From Kibdelosporangium banguiense (GTDB lineage Bacteria > Actinomycetota > Actinomycetes > Mycobacteriales > Pseudonocardiaceae), in NCBI RefSeq assembly GCF_017876405.1, contig NZ_JAGINW010000001.1:7825203-7889202 (forward strand): a stretch of DNA of 64,000 nucleotides, read 5' to 3'. Each line of letters starts with the position of its first letter. The stretch's first letter is position 1. A model generated the notes under the pieces. It was not told the DNA's origin, did no database searches, and saw only the letters and a program-made list of their open reading frames with translations. Both the position numbers and the translations under genes were made by a program. Shown here in pieces: positions 41,366 through 49,669 of the stretch.

Positions 41366-42838
41366 ATGGCAGACGTTGTCCAGACTGGGGTGCTCATCAG
41401 TGGCGCCGGTGCCGCCGGGTTGACGCTGGGGATCGACCTGGCCCGTAGGCAGGTGCCGTTCGTGCTGGTCGACAAGGCGTCGCAGCCGTTCGCCGGGTCG
41501 CGCGGCAAGGGGATCCAGCCCAGGAGTCAGGAGGTCTTCGAGGACCTGGGGGTGATCGATCGGATCGTCGCGGCCGGCGGCGAGTATCCGCCGCAGCGGT
41601 ACTACACCGAGGGTGGGCCGGTGGATCGGCCGACCGTGGAGATGACGCCGGCGACCACCGCGGAGCCGTACATGATTCCGTTGCTGGTGCCGCAGTTCCT
41701 GACCGAACGCGTGCTGCGTGCACGGCTGGCCGAGATGGGACACGTCCCGCACTATGGCCACGAGTTGGTCGGCTTCGAGCAGGACGAGAACGGTGTCTCC
41801 GCGCGGATCGCGACACCGGACGGCGAGCGGGTCGTGCGTGTCGGCTACCTGGTCGGCGCCGACGGCGGGTCGAGCTTCGTCCGCAAGAGCCTGGGCATCG
41901 GGTTCGAGGGCAAGACGCTCGGGGTGCGGGCAATGGTCGCCGACCTGTACGCCGACGGGATCACCGACGACGTCTGGCACCGGTGGGGCGAGGACACCGC
42001 CAAGCAGGTGTCGGTGTGTCCGTTGTACGGCACGAAGATGTTCCAGCTCCAGGCGCCCGTCCCGTTCGACGTGGACTTCGACCTGTCGGCGGAGGGGATC
42101 ACCGCGTTCCTGCGCGACCGCACCGGCCGCGACGACATCACGATCACGTCCGTGTCCTGGGCGTCGGTGTTCTCGATGAACGCACGGCTGGCCGACACCT
42201 ACCGGCAGGGCAGGGTTTTTCTGGCCGGCGATGCGGCACACGTGCACCCGCCGACCGGTGGGCAAGGCCTGAACACCAGCCTTCAGGACGCCTACAACCT
42301 CGGGTGGAAGCTTGCCGCCGTGCTCGGCGGCGCCGAGGAATCGCTGCTGGCGACCTACGAGGAGGAACGCAAGCCGGTCGCCGAGGAGGTTCTCGGCCTG
42401 TCCACCAGGCTCCTGCGTACCGACCGCACACGGCAGATCCGCAGCCGCGAGGTCAGCCAGCTCGACCTCGGCTACCCGTACTCGTCGTTGGCCGTGGCCG
42501 ATCCGGACCGGGACAAGGGCGTGCTGGCCGGCGACCGCGCCCCGGACGCGCCCATCACTGGTGCTGGCGGCTTGCCCACCAGGCTGTTCAGCTTGTTTCA
42601 AGGTCCACACTGGACTCTGCTCGGCTACGAGACCGGCAGTGCGGACGCGCGTGCCGGCCTGCACATTCACGTGATCGGTAGTGACATCCACGACATCGAC
42701 GGCCATGTCCGGGACACCTACGGGCTGGCGCCGGGGGAGTGGGTGCTCGTCCGCCCGGACGGTTACGTCGCGGGTGTCACCGACCGCCTGCCGGTCATCG
42801 AGTCCTATCTCGAGCGCGTCGGCGTCCGAACTGTCTGA
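41366..42838 (+). CDS. FAD-dependent aromatic-ring monooxygenase (PheA/TfdB class)
   Basis: 490 residues; start preceded by GGGAGAGGAAG. Class A flavoprotein hydroxylase: GxGxxG in VLISGAGAAGLTLGIDLARR (about 9-28), DG motif GYLVGADGGSSFVRKSLGI (about 155-173), GD motif VFLAGDAAHVHPPTGGQGLN (about 284-303). A thioredoxin-like C-terminal region follows (GPHWTLLGYETGSADARAGL, EWVLVRPDGYVAGV). The family hydroxylates phenols, polyketides or rifamycins using NAD(P)H. With a divergent MarR repressor and a downstream MFS exporter it looks like a detoxification or resistance unit, though biosynthetic tailoring is possible. Confidence 0.92.
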   Translation: MADVVQTGVLISGAGAAGLTLGIDLARRQVPFVLVDKASQPFAGSRGKGIQPRSQEVFEDLGVIDRIVAAGGEYPPQRYYTEGGPVDRPTVEMTPATTAEPYMIPLLVPQFLTERVLRARLAEMGHVPHYGHELVGFEQDENGVSARIATPDGERVVRVGYLVGADGGSSFVRKSLGIGFEGKTLGVRAMVADLYADGITDDVWHRWGEDTAKQVSVCPLYGTKMFQLQAPVPFDVDFDLSAEGITAFLRDRTGRDDITITSVSWASVFSMNARLADTYRQGRVFLAGDAAHVHPPTGGQGLNTSLQDAYNLGWKLAAVLGGAEESLLATYEEERKPVAEEVLGLSTRLLRTDRTRQIRSREVSQLDLGYPYSSLAVADPDRDKGVLAGDRAPDAPITGAGGLPTRLFSLFQGPHWTLLGYETGSADARAGLHIHVIGSDIHDIDGHVRDTYGLAPGEWVLVRPDGYVAGVTDRLPVIESYLERVGVRTV

Positions 42839-42865
42839 TCCCTCAACACAGAATCGAGCACTCTC

Positions 42866-43099
42866 ATGTCTATTTCGGACTCATTCGCCGACTGGCGGGC
42901 GCATCGCACTGTCCGTGCGGACGCCGAGCGGCGGCGGTCGTCGGCGCAGCACGAGTTCAACCGGCATCAGCGGCAAGCCAAGCGTGACCTGCGCGCGGTT
43001 CGTCGCAGCGGGAAGACCGCGGCGATCGTCGCCCGCTCCCGGCTCGTCGAGCTGGGTGTCCAGGGCCTCGGCAGGATCAGGGCCTCCCTGCGTGGGTGA
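42866..43099 (+). CDS. Small basic hypothetical protein
   Basis: 77 residues (MSISDSFADWRAHRTVRADA start), Arg-rich and predicted helical, with no signal peptide, Cys or known domain. Third codon positions are strongly GC-biased as in neighbours, and it sits in the 294-base gap between the monooxygenase and MFS genes in the same direction. The ribosome site is weak. I do not recognise it; it could be a small regulator or a non-coding stretch with open frame. Confidence 0.45.
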   Translation: MSISDSFADWRAHRTVRADAERRRSSAQHEFNRHQRQAKRDLRAVRRSGKTAAIVARSRLVELGVQGLGRIRASLRG

Positions 43100-43132
43100 A
43101 CCGTCTACTGAGTATGAGAAAGGATGTCCGTC

Positions 43133-44344
43133 ATGGGGGATCGCCAGGAAGTCGATTCACCCGGGAAGCGTAGGCTCGACTGGCGTTTGATGTTGCCGGT
43201 GTTCGTGATCGTCAGTCTTGACGCGATGAGCGCCGCCGCCGTTCTGCCCGTGCTTCCCTTCTATCTCAGAGAAATGGGCGCCACCCCGCTGGTGCTCGGC
43301 CTGGTGTTCGGCGCGGAAGGGCTGTGCCAGTTCATCGCCGCGCCGTGGCTGGGACAGCTCTCCGATCGTTACGGCCGCAAGAAGGTCATCCTGGTGAGCC
43401 AGGCCGGAGCAATCGCCAGCCTGCTCTTGCTGGCGTCGGCGAACGTGGTCGTGCTCGTTCTGCTGGCACGAGTCATCTTTGGACTGACCGCGGGCAATTT
43501 CTCCGCCGCGGCCGCCTACGCCGCCGACCACAGCAGCCGGACGAACCGGCGGCAGGCGATCGGTCTGCTCAGCGCCGGACTGGGCATCGGCGGGATGGCC
43601 GGTCCGACGCTCGCGGGACTCTTCGCCGAAGTCTCACTGGTCCTGCCCATACTGGTGGCCTTCGGGCTGTCCGGCGTCAGCATCCTGGTGACCGCGTTGT
43701 GGCTGAAAGGTGGGCGAGGCGTCGCCGTCGTGGACGAGGCTCCGCGGAGGATGTCGTTCCGGACACTGCTTGCCTCGCCCGGCATCCGCGTTCTCGTGGT
43801 CGTCCTGCTTTGCCACTTCTTCTCGTACGGGGTGTTCAACTCTCAGCTGGCCGTGTTCCTCAGCGACACGTTCACCTGGAACGGGCGCGCCTTCGGCCCG
43901 ACCGAACTGGGATACCTGCTCACCGCGGACGGCGCGATCAACATTCTCGTGCAGCTGTTGCTGATCAGGCGGCTCGGCCGGGTGTTCACCGAGCGGAACC
44001 TGGTCGTGCTGATCTTCGGCATCCTGTCGTCCGGGTACCTGATCGCGGTGCTCGCGAACGGGATTCCGATGCTCGCGCTGGCCGTGCTCTGTGTCAGCAC
44101 TGGTGTGGCCCTCGCCCGGCCGACGTTCGTGGCCGCGCTGTCAGTGCGTGTGCCGTCCGAACGGCAGGGCGTCGTTATGGGGGCCACCCAGTCGCTCGTC
44201 GCCGCCACGGACGTCGTCACGCCAGTGCTGGCAGGCTTAATCCTCGGTGAAAACCTGTACGGGGCGTGGATCGCAGTCGTGATCACTGTTGCCGTACTGG
44301 GCGGCGTCCTCGCTCGTGGCAGGCTGCGCCCGCTGACGGCTTAG
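43133..44344 (+). CDS. MFS drug:H+ antiporter, DHA1/TetA-like
   Basis: 403 residues from the ATG at 43133, with AAGGA 8 bases upstream; the ATG at 43124 has its purine run directly adjacent. Twelve membrane helices. The MFS loop 2-3 signature is LGQLSDRYGRKKVIL, and the motif C-like region in TM5 is LLSAGLGIGGMAGPTLAGLF, typical of exporters. Probably pumps out the substrate or product of the monooxygenase 295 bases upstream; under the same MarR control if co-transcribed. Converges with TetR, 3 bases apart. Confidence 0.88.
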   Translation: MGDRQEVDSPGKRRLDWRLMLPVFVIVSLDAMSAAAVLPVLPFYLREMGATPLVLGLVFGAEGLCQFIAAPWLGQLSDRYGRKKVILVSQAGAIASLLLLASANVVVLVLLARVIFGLTAGNFSAAAAYAADHSSRTNRRQAIGLLSAGLGIGGMAGPTLAGLFAEVSLVLPILVAFGLSGVSILVTALWLKGGRGVAVVDEAPRRMSFRTLLASPGIRVLVVVLLCHFFSYGVFNSQLAVFLSDTFTWNGRAFGPTELGYLLTADGAINILVQLLLIRRLGRVFTERNLVVLIFGILSSGYLIAVLANGIPMLALAVLCVSTGVALARPTFVAALSVRVPSERQGVVMGATQSLVAATDVVTPVLAGLILGENLYGAWIAVVITVAVLGGVLARGRLRPLTA

Positions 44345-44347
44345 AGG

Positions 44348-44971
44348 CTAGTCCCGTTGTGCGGCCAGGATGTCAGGCAGTGCGGTCTCGGTGATGGTCC
44401 GGGCGGTGCGTTGCAGGCTGGCGATAGCGGTGTCGGTGTCGAGGCCGCTGAGGTCGGTGAGGGAGAACAGGGCCTCGGCGCTGACGATGGCGGAGAGGTC
44501 CTGTTTCAGTTGTGACAGGCGTTCGGCGGCTGCCGGTGTGGTGGCCGGGACGACTGGGTCGAGGGCTTGGTCGATCAGGCCGAAACGGAAGCCGGGGCGC
44601 TGCCGCACCTCGGGTGGGTTCGTGACGGTCGCGGCGATGACGGCGCGGACTGACCCCTGGTACGCGGTGACCCGCCGCAGCAGGAACTCGGTGGCGAACT
44701 CCAGCCGGGCCAAAGGATCTGGGCTGTCGGCGACGGGAGCCAGTGCCTCGGCCGGGCTGGGCCAGAGGCCGACCAGGGCGGCGTTGATCAACGTCACGAT
44801 CTCGGAGAAGTGCCGGTACGCCGTCGCCTCGGAGATCCTGGCTTTCCCGGCCACCTCGGGCATCGTCACCGGGCTGCCCGAGGTGATCAGCTCGCGGCAC
44901 GCCGCCACGATGGCCGTGCGTGTGCGGGTCTTCTGCTCGGTGCGGCTCACCCGCTCGCGCTTGCTCGTCAT
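44348..44971 (-). CDS. TetR-family transcriptional regulator
   Basis: 207 residues from the ATG at 44971; a GTG five codons earlier is possible. HTH: TRTAIVAACRELITSGSPVT, MPEVAGKARISEATAYRHFS. The C-terminal ligand domain is not assignable to a subfamily. An imperfect dyad TTGAC...GTCAA (44972-44999) lies directly upstream and could be its operator. The gene it would be expected to control divergently appears to have been lost: only a ribosome site and start codon remain at 45036-45050. Confidence 0.88.
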   Translation of the reverse strand: MTSKRERVSRTEQKTRTRTAIVAACRELITSGSPVTMPEVAGKARISEATAYRHFSEIVTLINAALVGLWPSPAEALAPVADSPDPLARLEFATEFLLRRVTAYQGSVRAVIAATVTNPPEVRQRPGFRFGLIDQALDPVVPATTPAAAERLSQLKQDLSAIVSAEALFSLTDLSGLDTDTAIASLQRTARTITETALPDILAAQRD

Positions 44972-45035
44972 TTGACGAGAGTACACTTGCGCGAGTCAAC
45001 TCACATGAGTAGGTTTCGGCCCGTCCACCTCGCAC

Positions 45036-45050
45036 AAGGAGTCACGGATG
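45036..45050 (+). other. Orphan ribosome-binding site and start codon, probable deletion scar
   Basis: AAGGAG (45036-45041), six bases, then ATG GCA GAC GTA TCG GTC, a convincing gene start pointing away from the TetR gene. The frame runs straight into the antisense of the GntR gene (stop at 45084) and codes nothing credible past about codon 14. Best read as the leftover 5' end of a TetR-regulated gene. Confidence 0.45.
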
Positions 45051-45083
45051 GCAGACGTATCGGTCGATCACAGAGAGCGGAGT

Positions 45084-45764
45084 TCAGCGGGGTGGTTCGG
45101 CCCAGAGCGTTCGCACGTGACCGATGTGCTGGGCGGCCAATGCCTCCAGGCCTGGCCGGTCGCCGGCGAGTGCCAGGTCGATCATCTGGCTGTGCTCGGC
45201 GACCGAGCGATCGAGCAGGCCGGCCCTGGCGACGGCCTCCAGACCGTACAACCGGCTGCGGTTACGCAGATCGCGGACGATCGTGACGAGTTCCGCATTG
45301 CCTGCCAGGGCGAGGAAGTCGGTGTGGAAGTCGGTGTCGAGCTGGATGAACCGGACCATGTCCTCGCCGCGTGCGGCCTCGGCCATCTCGTCGGCACGCG
45401 CCCGGAGTGCTTTCAGGGCTTCGACTATCTGGGGGTTGTCCGCGGCGGCGGCCACCTCGCCCATGGTCGGGACCTCAAGCAGTAAACGCACCTTGGCGAA
45501 CTGGTCCAGCTGGTGGTCGCTGAGCTCGGTCACCCGGAAACCCTTGTTGCGAAGGACCTCGACGAGACCCTCGCGGACCAGGTCCAGCATCGCCTCACGC
45601 ACGGGCGTGGCCGAAACGCCGAGCATCTCGCCCAGGACCGGGGCCGAGTACACCACGCCGGGGCGCAGTTGCCCGGAGATCAAGGCGGCGCGCAGCGCCT
45701 CCGACACCTGTTCGCGCAGGTTGTCCACGCGGGAGACCGCGCGGAGTGCCGGGGGAGCATTCAT
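45084..45764 (-). CDS. GntR-family regulator, FCD subfamily
   Basis: 226 residues from the ATG at 45764 (GAGGA 5 bases upstream). Winged HTH: LREQVSEALRAALISGQLRP, GVSATPVREAMLDLVREGLV. The FCD effector domain has FIQLDTDFHTDFLALAGN and SVAEHSQMIDLALAGDRPGL, whose Asp/His residues bind a metal in family members. It follows the epimerase gene by 35 bases, same strand, and most likely represses the divergent epimerase and importer operons through the dyad at 46881-46903. Confidence 0.93.
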   Translation of the reverse strand: MNAPPALRAVSRVDNLREQVSEALRAALISGQLRPGVVYSAPVLGEMLGVSATPVREAMLDLVREGLVEVLRNKGFRVTELSDHQLDQFAKVRLLLEVPTMGEVAAAADNPQIVEALKALRARADEMAEAARGEDMVRFIQLDTDFHTDFLALAGNAELVTIVRDLRNRSRLYGLEAVARAGLLDRSVAEHSQMIDLALAGDRPGLEALAAQHIGHVRTLWAEPPR

Positions 45765-45799
45765 GGTGGTCCTCACATTCTGTGATCTCACCCGAAGGA

Positions 45800-46816
45800 T
45801 CAGCGCAGCACGAAACCGGGCGTCATGTCGTCGTCCGGATCGACCACGAACAAGTGCTCGCCGGTCGCATAGGCGGTCCCCGTCACCTTTGGTGTCACCG
45901 CGTTCCGGCCGTGCTCGACCCCGTGCCCGACGATCCTACCGATGAACGTGGACCTCACGATGGAATGGTGCACAAGGTGCCGGCCCTCGGCGAGCTTGCC
46001 GGTCGCGGCCAGCGTCGCGAGGCGTGCGCACGTCCCGGACCCGCACGGGGAACGGTCGACCTCCCCGTCCGCGAACACGGTGACGTTGCGCTGCACCAGG
46101 TTCCCGTCTTCGTGGCCCTGGTCCTCGAAGAAGATCACGCCGTAGATGCCGTTCAGACGGGAGTCCGTCGGGTGCTCGGCGTGGGCGGTGTCGTTGAGCT
46201 CGGTCTTCATCTCGCGGCTGAGTTCGATCAGCCGCGGCAGGTCGCGGTTGGTCACGGTCAGCCCCAGGTCAGCGACGTCGACCTGGGCGTAGATCGCGCC
46301 ACCGAAGCTGATCGCGGTGTTGACCGTCCCCGCAGACGTCTCGACCTTCACCAAGTCGTGCAGTTGGTAGCTGGGGACGTTGACGAAGTCCACGGACGTG
46401 ACTCGCCCTTCGGCGCCGGTCGAGACGCGAGCGGTGACGCGACCGGACGGGACGTCGATGACGACGTCGGTGACGCCGCCTTCGGCGATGGGCACACGGC
46501 CTGTCCGTATCGCCCAGGCGCCGAGGGCGATCGTGCCGTGGCCGCAGGCCGTGGAGAACCCGTCCTTGTGCCAGAACAGCACCCCGAAGTGCGCGCCTTC
46601 GTCGTCGGGTTCGGTGATGAAGCCGCCGTACATGTCCGCGTGCCCGCGCGGCTCGGAGCAGAGCAGCGCGCGCAATCCGTCGACCTCAGGGGACTGCATG
46701 GCCTCGACGCGCTTTTCGGCGACCGTCCGTGAGCGTAGCGGCGGTACGTCGGTCACGATGCGGAACGGCTCGCCGCCAGTGTGGTAGTCGACCGTGCGAA
46801 CTGTGAAGCGTTCCAT
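45800..46816 (-). CDS. Proline racemase-family epimerase (4-hydroxyproline 2-epimerase type)
   Basis: 338 residues from the ATG at 46816 (AAGG 9 bases upstream; the ATG at 46825 abuts the purine run). Both catalytic cysteines are present: Cys91 in STACGHGTIALG and Cys258 in DRSPCGSGT. Family knowledge: two Cys means racemase/epimerase; trans-3-hydroxyproline dehydratases carry Thr at the second site. So this should invert C2 of proline, 4-hydroxyproline or its betaine. Substrate cannot be fixed. Divergent from the amino-acid importer operon that includes an OCD-family reductase and an OYE-type enzyme. Confidence 0.92.
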   Translation of the reverse strand: MERFTVRTVDYHTGGEPFRIVTDVPPLRSRTVAEKRVEAMQSPEVDGLRALLCSEPRGHADMYGGFITEPDDEGAHFGVLFWHKDGFSTACGHGTIALGAWAIRTGRVPIAEGGVTDVVIDVPSGRVTARVSTGAEGRVTSVDFVNVPSYQLHDLVKVETSAGTVNTAISFGGAIYAQVDVADLGLTVTNRDLPRLIELSREMKTELNDTAHAEHPTDSRLNGIYGVIFFEDQGHEDGNLVQRNVTVFADGEVDRSPCGSGTCARLATLAATGKLAEGRHLVHHSIVRSTFIGRIVGHGVEHGRNAVTPKVTGTAYATGEHLFVVDPDDDMTPGFVLR

Positions 46817-46880
46817 GCCGCCCATCCTTCTCCGGCCCCGTGAGAGATCTTCGCACTCGGGTGTTGCTTATGTCATGTGA

Positions 46881-46903
46881 CAGTGCAATGGTACATGGCA
46901 CTG
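46881..46903. promoter_or_regulatory. Candidate GntR operator, 23-base dyad
   Basis: CAGTGC-A-ATG-GTA-CAT-G-GCACTG: six-base outer arms and three-base inner arms are symmetric around GTA. It lies in the 148-base divergent gap between the epimerase and importer genes, 62 bases before the importer start. The core ATGGTACAT resembles FCD-GntR sites. A second short dyad, TGTCA-TG-TGACA, is adjacent at 46871-46882. Confidence 0.55.
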
Positions 46904-46964
46904 ACGGAGCTGTCAGCGTTCCAGTGCCGCTGGAGCGTCGTGTCCTTGACCACCGGAGGCCAAG

Positions 46965-47903
46965 ATGAATCGGCCCACGATCTCTCGGCGGCCACGCGCA
47001 CTCGTCGCCGCCGTGTCCCTTGCCACCCTGCTGTCGGCGGTCGTCGGCTGCTCGAGCTCGGGCTCTGGCTCCGCGGCGTCCCCGTCGTCGAGCGCGGGAG
47101 CCGCGATTCAGGCGGATCCGGCGCTCGCCGCGATGCTTCCCCAGTCCGTCAAGGACAAGGGCTACCTCGACGTGGCGTCCGAGATCTACCCGCCCGCGGT
47201 GATCGTGGCGCAGCAGGGCGCGGAGCCGACCGGCTGGGACGTCGAGACAGTGCGGGCGATCGCGGCGACCCTCGGGCTGAAGGCCAGGTTCCAGATCGTG
47301 CCCTTCGACGGCATCGTGCCCGGTCTGCAGGCCGGCCGGTACCAGGCCGCAGCCGGCGAAATCTTCATCACGCCCGAGCGCTCCGCGGTGGTGACCTTCG
47401 TCAAGAACCACGTCACCACCGACTCGCTGCTGGTCAAGAAGGACCGCGACATCTCCGGGGCCACCGAGGACGCCCTCTGCGGTCTCACGGTGAGCGTGCA
47501 GCTGGGCTCCGCAGAGGCGAAGTTCGCCGACTCGATCGCCGCGAAGTGCCAGTCCGGCGGCAAGGCCGTGATGCAGGTCAAGACCTTCCAGGAGCAGGCC
47601 GCGGTCAACCTCGCGGTCAGCGAGGGCCGGGCCGACGCCGCGCTCGGGTCCACCAGCCAGATCGCCTACGTCGTCAACCAGACCAAGGGCAAGTTCAAGA
47701 CGGTCGAACTGCCGTGGGGCCCGACGAACGCCACCGGCATCGCACTGGCGCGCAACGCCGACACCGACCGGCTGGCCAAGGCCATCGAGGCGGCGACCAA
47801 CAAGCTGCTGCAGGACGGCACGATCAAGAAGATCCTCGACTCCTACACCGGCGGCCTCGGCGCCGTCGACAAGGCCGCGATCGTTCCGGCCCCCGCGTCC
47901 TGA
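46965..47903 (+). CDS. Polar amino-acid ABC transporter solute-binding lipoprotein
   Basis: 312 residues. Lipoprotein signal with lipobox LSAVVGCSS (Cys about 29). SBP family 3 fold: DKGYLDVASEIYPPAVIVAQ, TGWDVETVRAIAATLGLKA, PGLQAGRYQAAAGEIFITPE, CGLTVSVQLGSAEAKF and EGRADAALGSTSQIAYVV. It binds an amino acid or opine-like ligand outside the membrane. First gene of the rightward operon; likely ligand is a proline derivative, given the divergent epimerase (inference). Confidence 0.93.
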   Translation: MNRPTISRRPRALVAAVSLATLLSAVVGCSSSGSGSAASPSSSAGAAIQADPALAAMLPQSVKDKGYLDVASEIYPPAVIVAQQGAEPTGWDVETVRAIAATLGLKARFQIVPFDGIVPGLQAGRYQAAAGEIFITPERSAVVTFVKNHVTTDSLLVKKDRDISGATEDALCGLTVSVQLGSAEAKFADSIAAKCQSGGKAVMQVKTFQEQAAVNLAVSEGRADAALGSTSQIAYVVNQTKGKFKTVELPWGPTNATGIALARNADTDRLAKAIEAATNKLLQDGTIKKILDSYTGGLGAVDKAAIVPAPAS

Positions 47904-47932
47904 CGGCCCCGGCTGATGGAGAGGAGAGACGG

Positions 47933-48871
47933 ATGACCACGTCGGTGGACCACGACGTTTCCCCGGACAGCTCACGGCGGCCCCCGACCGAGATGGTGCA
48001 GCTCAAGCACCCGGGCCGCGTGATCGGGGCGGTGTTCGCCCTGCTGCTGGCATTCCTGCTGTTCCGGTCGTTCCTGACCAATGAGAACTACGAATGGGAG
48101 GTCGTCGGGGAGTATCTGTTCAACGAGCAGATCATGCTCGGCCTCGGCCGCACGCTCATCCTGACCGCGGTGGCCATGACGGTCGGCATTCTCTTCGGCA
48201 TCGTGCTGGCCACGTGCCGGCTGTCGGAGAACAAGGTGATCTCCCTGGCGGCCGGGGCGTACCTCTGGTTCTTCCGCGGCACGCCGCTGCTGATCCAATT
48301 GGTGTTCTGGTACAACCTCTCCGCGCTCTACCCGCATCTGGGCATCTCCCTTCCGTTCGGTGGTCCGGAACTGTGGGGCGGCGAGACCAACAAGATCCTC
48401 GATCTGTGGTTCGTGGCCCTGCTGGGACTGAGCCTCAACGAGTCGGCCTACATGGCCGAGATCGTGCGAGGCGGTCTGCTGGCCGTTCCGCGCCAGCAGA
48501 CCGAGGCTGCCAAGGCACTCGGGATGAGCAGCTGGCTGACCTTCCGGCGGATCGTCCTGCCCCAGGCGCTGCGCGTGATCGTGCCCCCGACCGGCAACCA
48601 GGTCATCGGGATGCTCAAGCACAGCTCGCTGGTCAGCGTGATCGCGTTGCCGGAGCTGCTCTACTCCGCGCAGCTGATCTATTCCCAGTCGTTCCAGACG
48701 ATCCCGCTGCTGATCGTGGTGGCGCTCTGGTACCTGCTGTGCACGACCGTACTTTCGATGATCCAGAGCCGTATCGAGCGCTATTACGGCCGAGGCAGCC
48801 ATCCGACGACCCCGACGAAGAAGAGTCTCCGGCAGCGGCTGCGGACGAGGAATGAAGAGGTGGCGAAGTGA
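47933..48871 (+). CDS. Polar amino-acid ABC transporter permease
   Basis: 312 residues from the ATG at 47933 (GGAGAGGAGAGACGG before it). Membrane helices with AFLLFRSFLTN, LGRTLILTAVAMTVGILFGI and the HisMQ signature WFFRGTPLLIQLVFWYN. The EAA loop is TEAAKALGMSSWLTFRRIVL. Single permease gene, so it is expected to homodimerise. GTGA overlap with the ATPase gene. Confidence 0.95.
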   Translation: MTTSVDHDVSPDSSRRPPTEMVQLKHPGRVIGAVFALLLAFLLFRSFLTNENYEWEVVGEYLFNEQIMLGLGRTLILTAVAMTVGILFGIVLATCRLSENKVISLAAGAYLWFFRGTPLLIQLVFWYNLSALYPHLGISLPFGGPELWGGETNKILDLWFVALLGLSLNESAYMAEIVRGGLLAVPRQQTEAAKALGMSSWLTFRRIVLPQALRVIVPPTGNQVIGMLKHSSLVSVIALPELLYSAQLIYSQSFQTIPLLIVVALWYLLCTTVLSMIQSRIERYYGRGSHPTTPTKKSLRQRLRTRNEEVAK

Positions 48872-49662
48872 CTGCGCCGATCTTGCCGGAAACCGCCACC
48901 GCGGAACCGATCGTGCGGATCTTCGACCTGCACAAGGACTTCGGCAGTGTGTCCGTCCTCAAAGGTGTGGATCTCACGGTCTCCCGGGGTGAGGTGCTGT
49001 GCGTGCTGGGCCGTTCGGGATCCGGCAAGAGCACGATGTTGCGCTGCATCAACCACCTCGAGAAGCCGACCCGCGGCGCCGTCGTCGTCAACGGTGAAGT
49101 CGTGGGCTATCGCGAAAAAGGCGGGAAGCTGCACGAGTTGCGGCCCAGAGAGGTGGCCCGCCAGCGCGCCGACACCGGGATGGTGTTCCAGTCCTTCAAC
49201 CTGTTCCCGCATCTCACCGTGCTGGAGAACATCATCGAGGCACCGCGCCGGGTCCGTCGCAGGCCCGAAGCGGAGTGCGTCGCCGACGCGATGCAGGCAC
49301 TCGCGGACGTCGGCCTGCGCGAGAAGGCCGAGGTCTATCCGCAGACGCTTTCCGGCGGGCAGCAGCAGCGCGTCGCGATCGCCCGGGCTCTGGTGATGAA
49401 CCCACAGGTACTGCTCTTCGACGAGCCGACCTCCGCGCTGGATCCGGAGCTCGTCGGCGAGGTACTGGAGGTCATGAAACGCCTTGCCGCGAAAGGGATG
49501 ACGATGATCGTCGTCACCCACGAGATCGGCTTCGCGCGCAATGTCGCCGACCGGGTCGTCTTCATGTCCGAAGGCAGGATCGTCGAGCAGGGGCCGCCCG
49601 CCGAGGTGATCGACAACCCGGCGCACGAGGCCACGCGGCTGTTCCTGAAGAACCTGATGTGA
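48868..49662 (+). CDS. Polar amino-acid ABC transporter ATPase (GlnQ/HisP type)
   Basis: 264 residues, GTG start overlapping the permease stop. Walker A GRSGSGKSTMLRC, Q-loop VFQSFNLFPHLTVLENI, signature LSGGQQQRVAIARAL, Walker B LLFDEPTSALDPEL, His switch VTHEIGFARNVADR. Complete importer with the two upstream genes. Confidence 0.96.
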   Translation: MTAPILPETATAEPIVRIFDLHKDFGSVSVLKGVDLTVSRGEVLCVLGRSGSGKSTMLRCINHLEKPTRGAVVVNGEVVGYREKGGKLHELRPREVARQRADTGMVFQSFNLFPHLTVLENIIEAPRRVRRRPEAECVADAMQALADVGLREKAEVYPQTLSGGQQQRVAIARALVMNPQVLLFDEPTSALDPELVGEVLEVMKRLAAKGMTMIVVTHEIGFARNVADRVVFMSEGRIVEQGPPAEVIDNPAHEATRLFLKNLM

Positions 49663-49669
49663 GGGAGCC

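Noticed and set aside
46877..47932. Upstream extension of the amino-acid permease ORF
   Set aside because: It is an out-of-frame shadow of the binding-protein gene; ATG 47933 has an excellent ribosome site.
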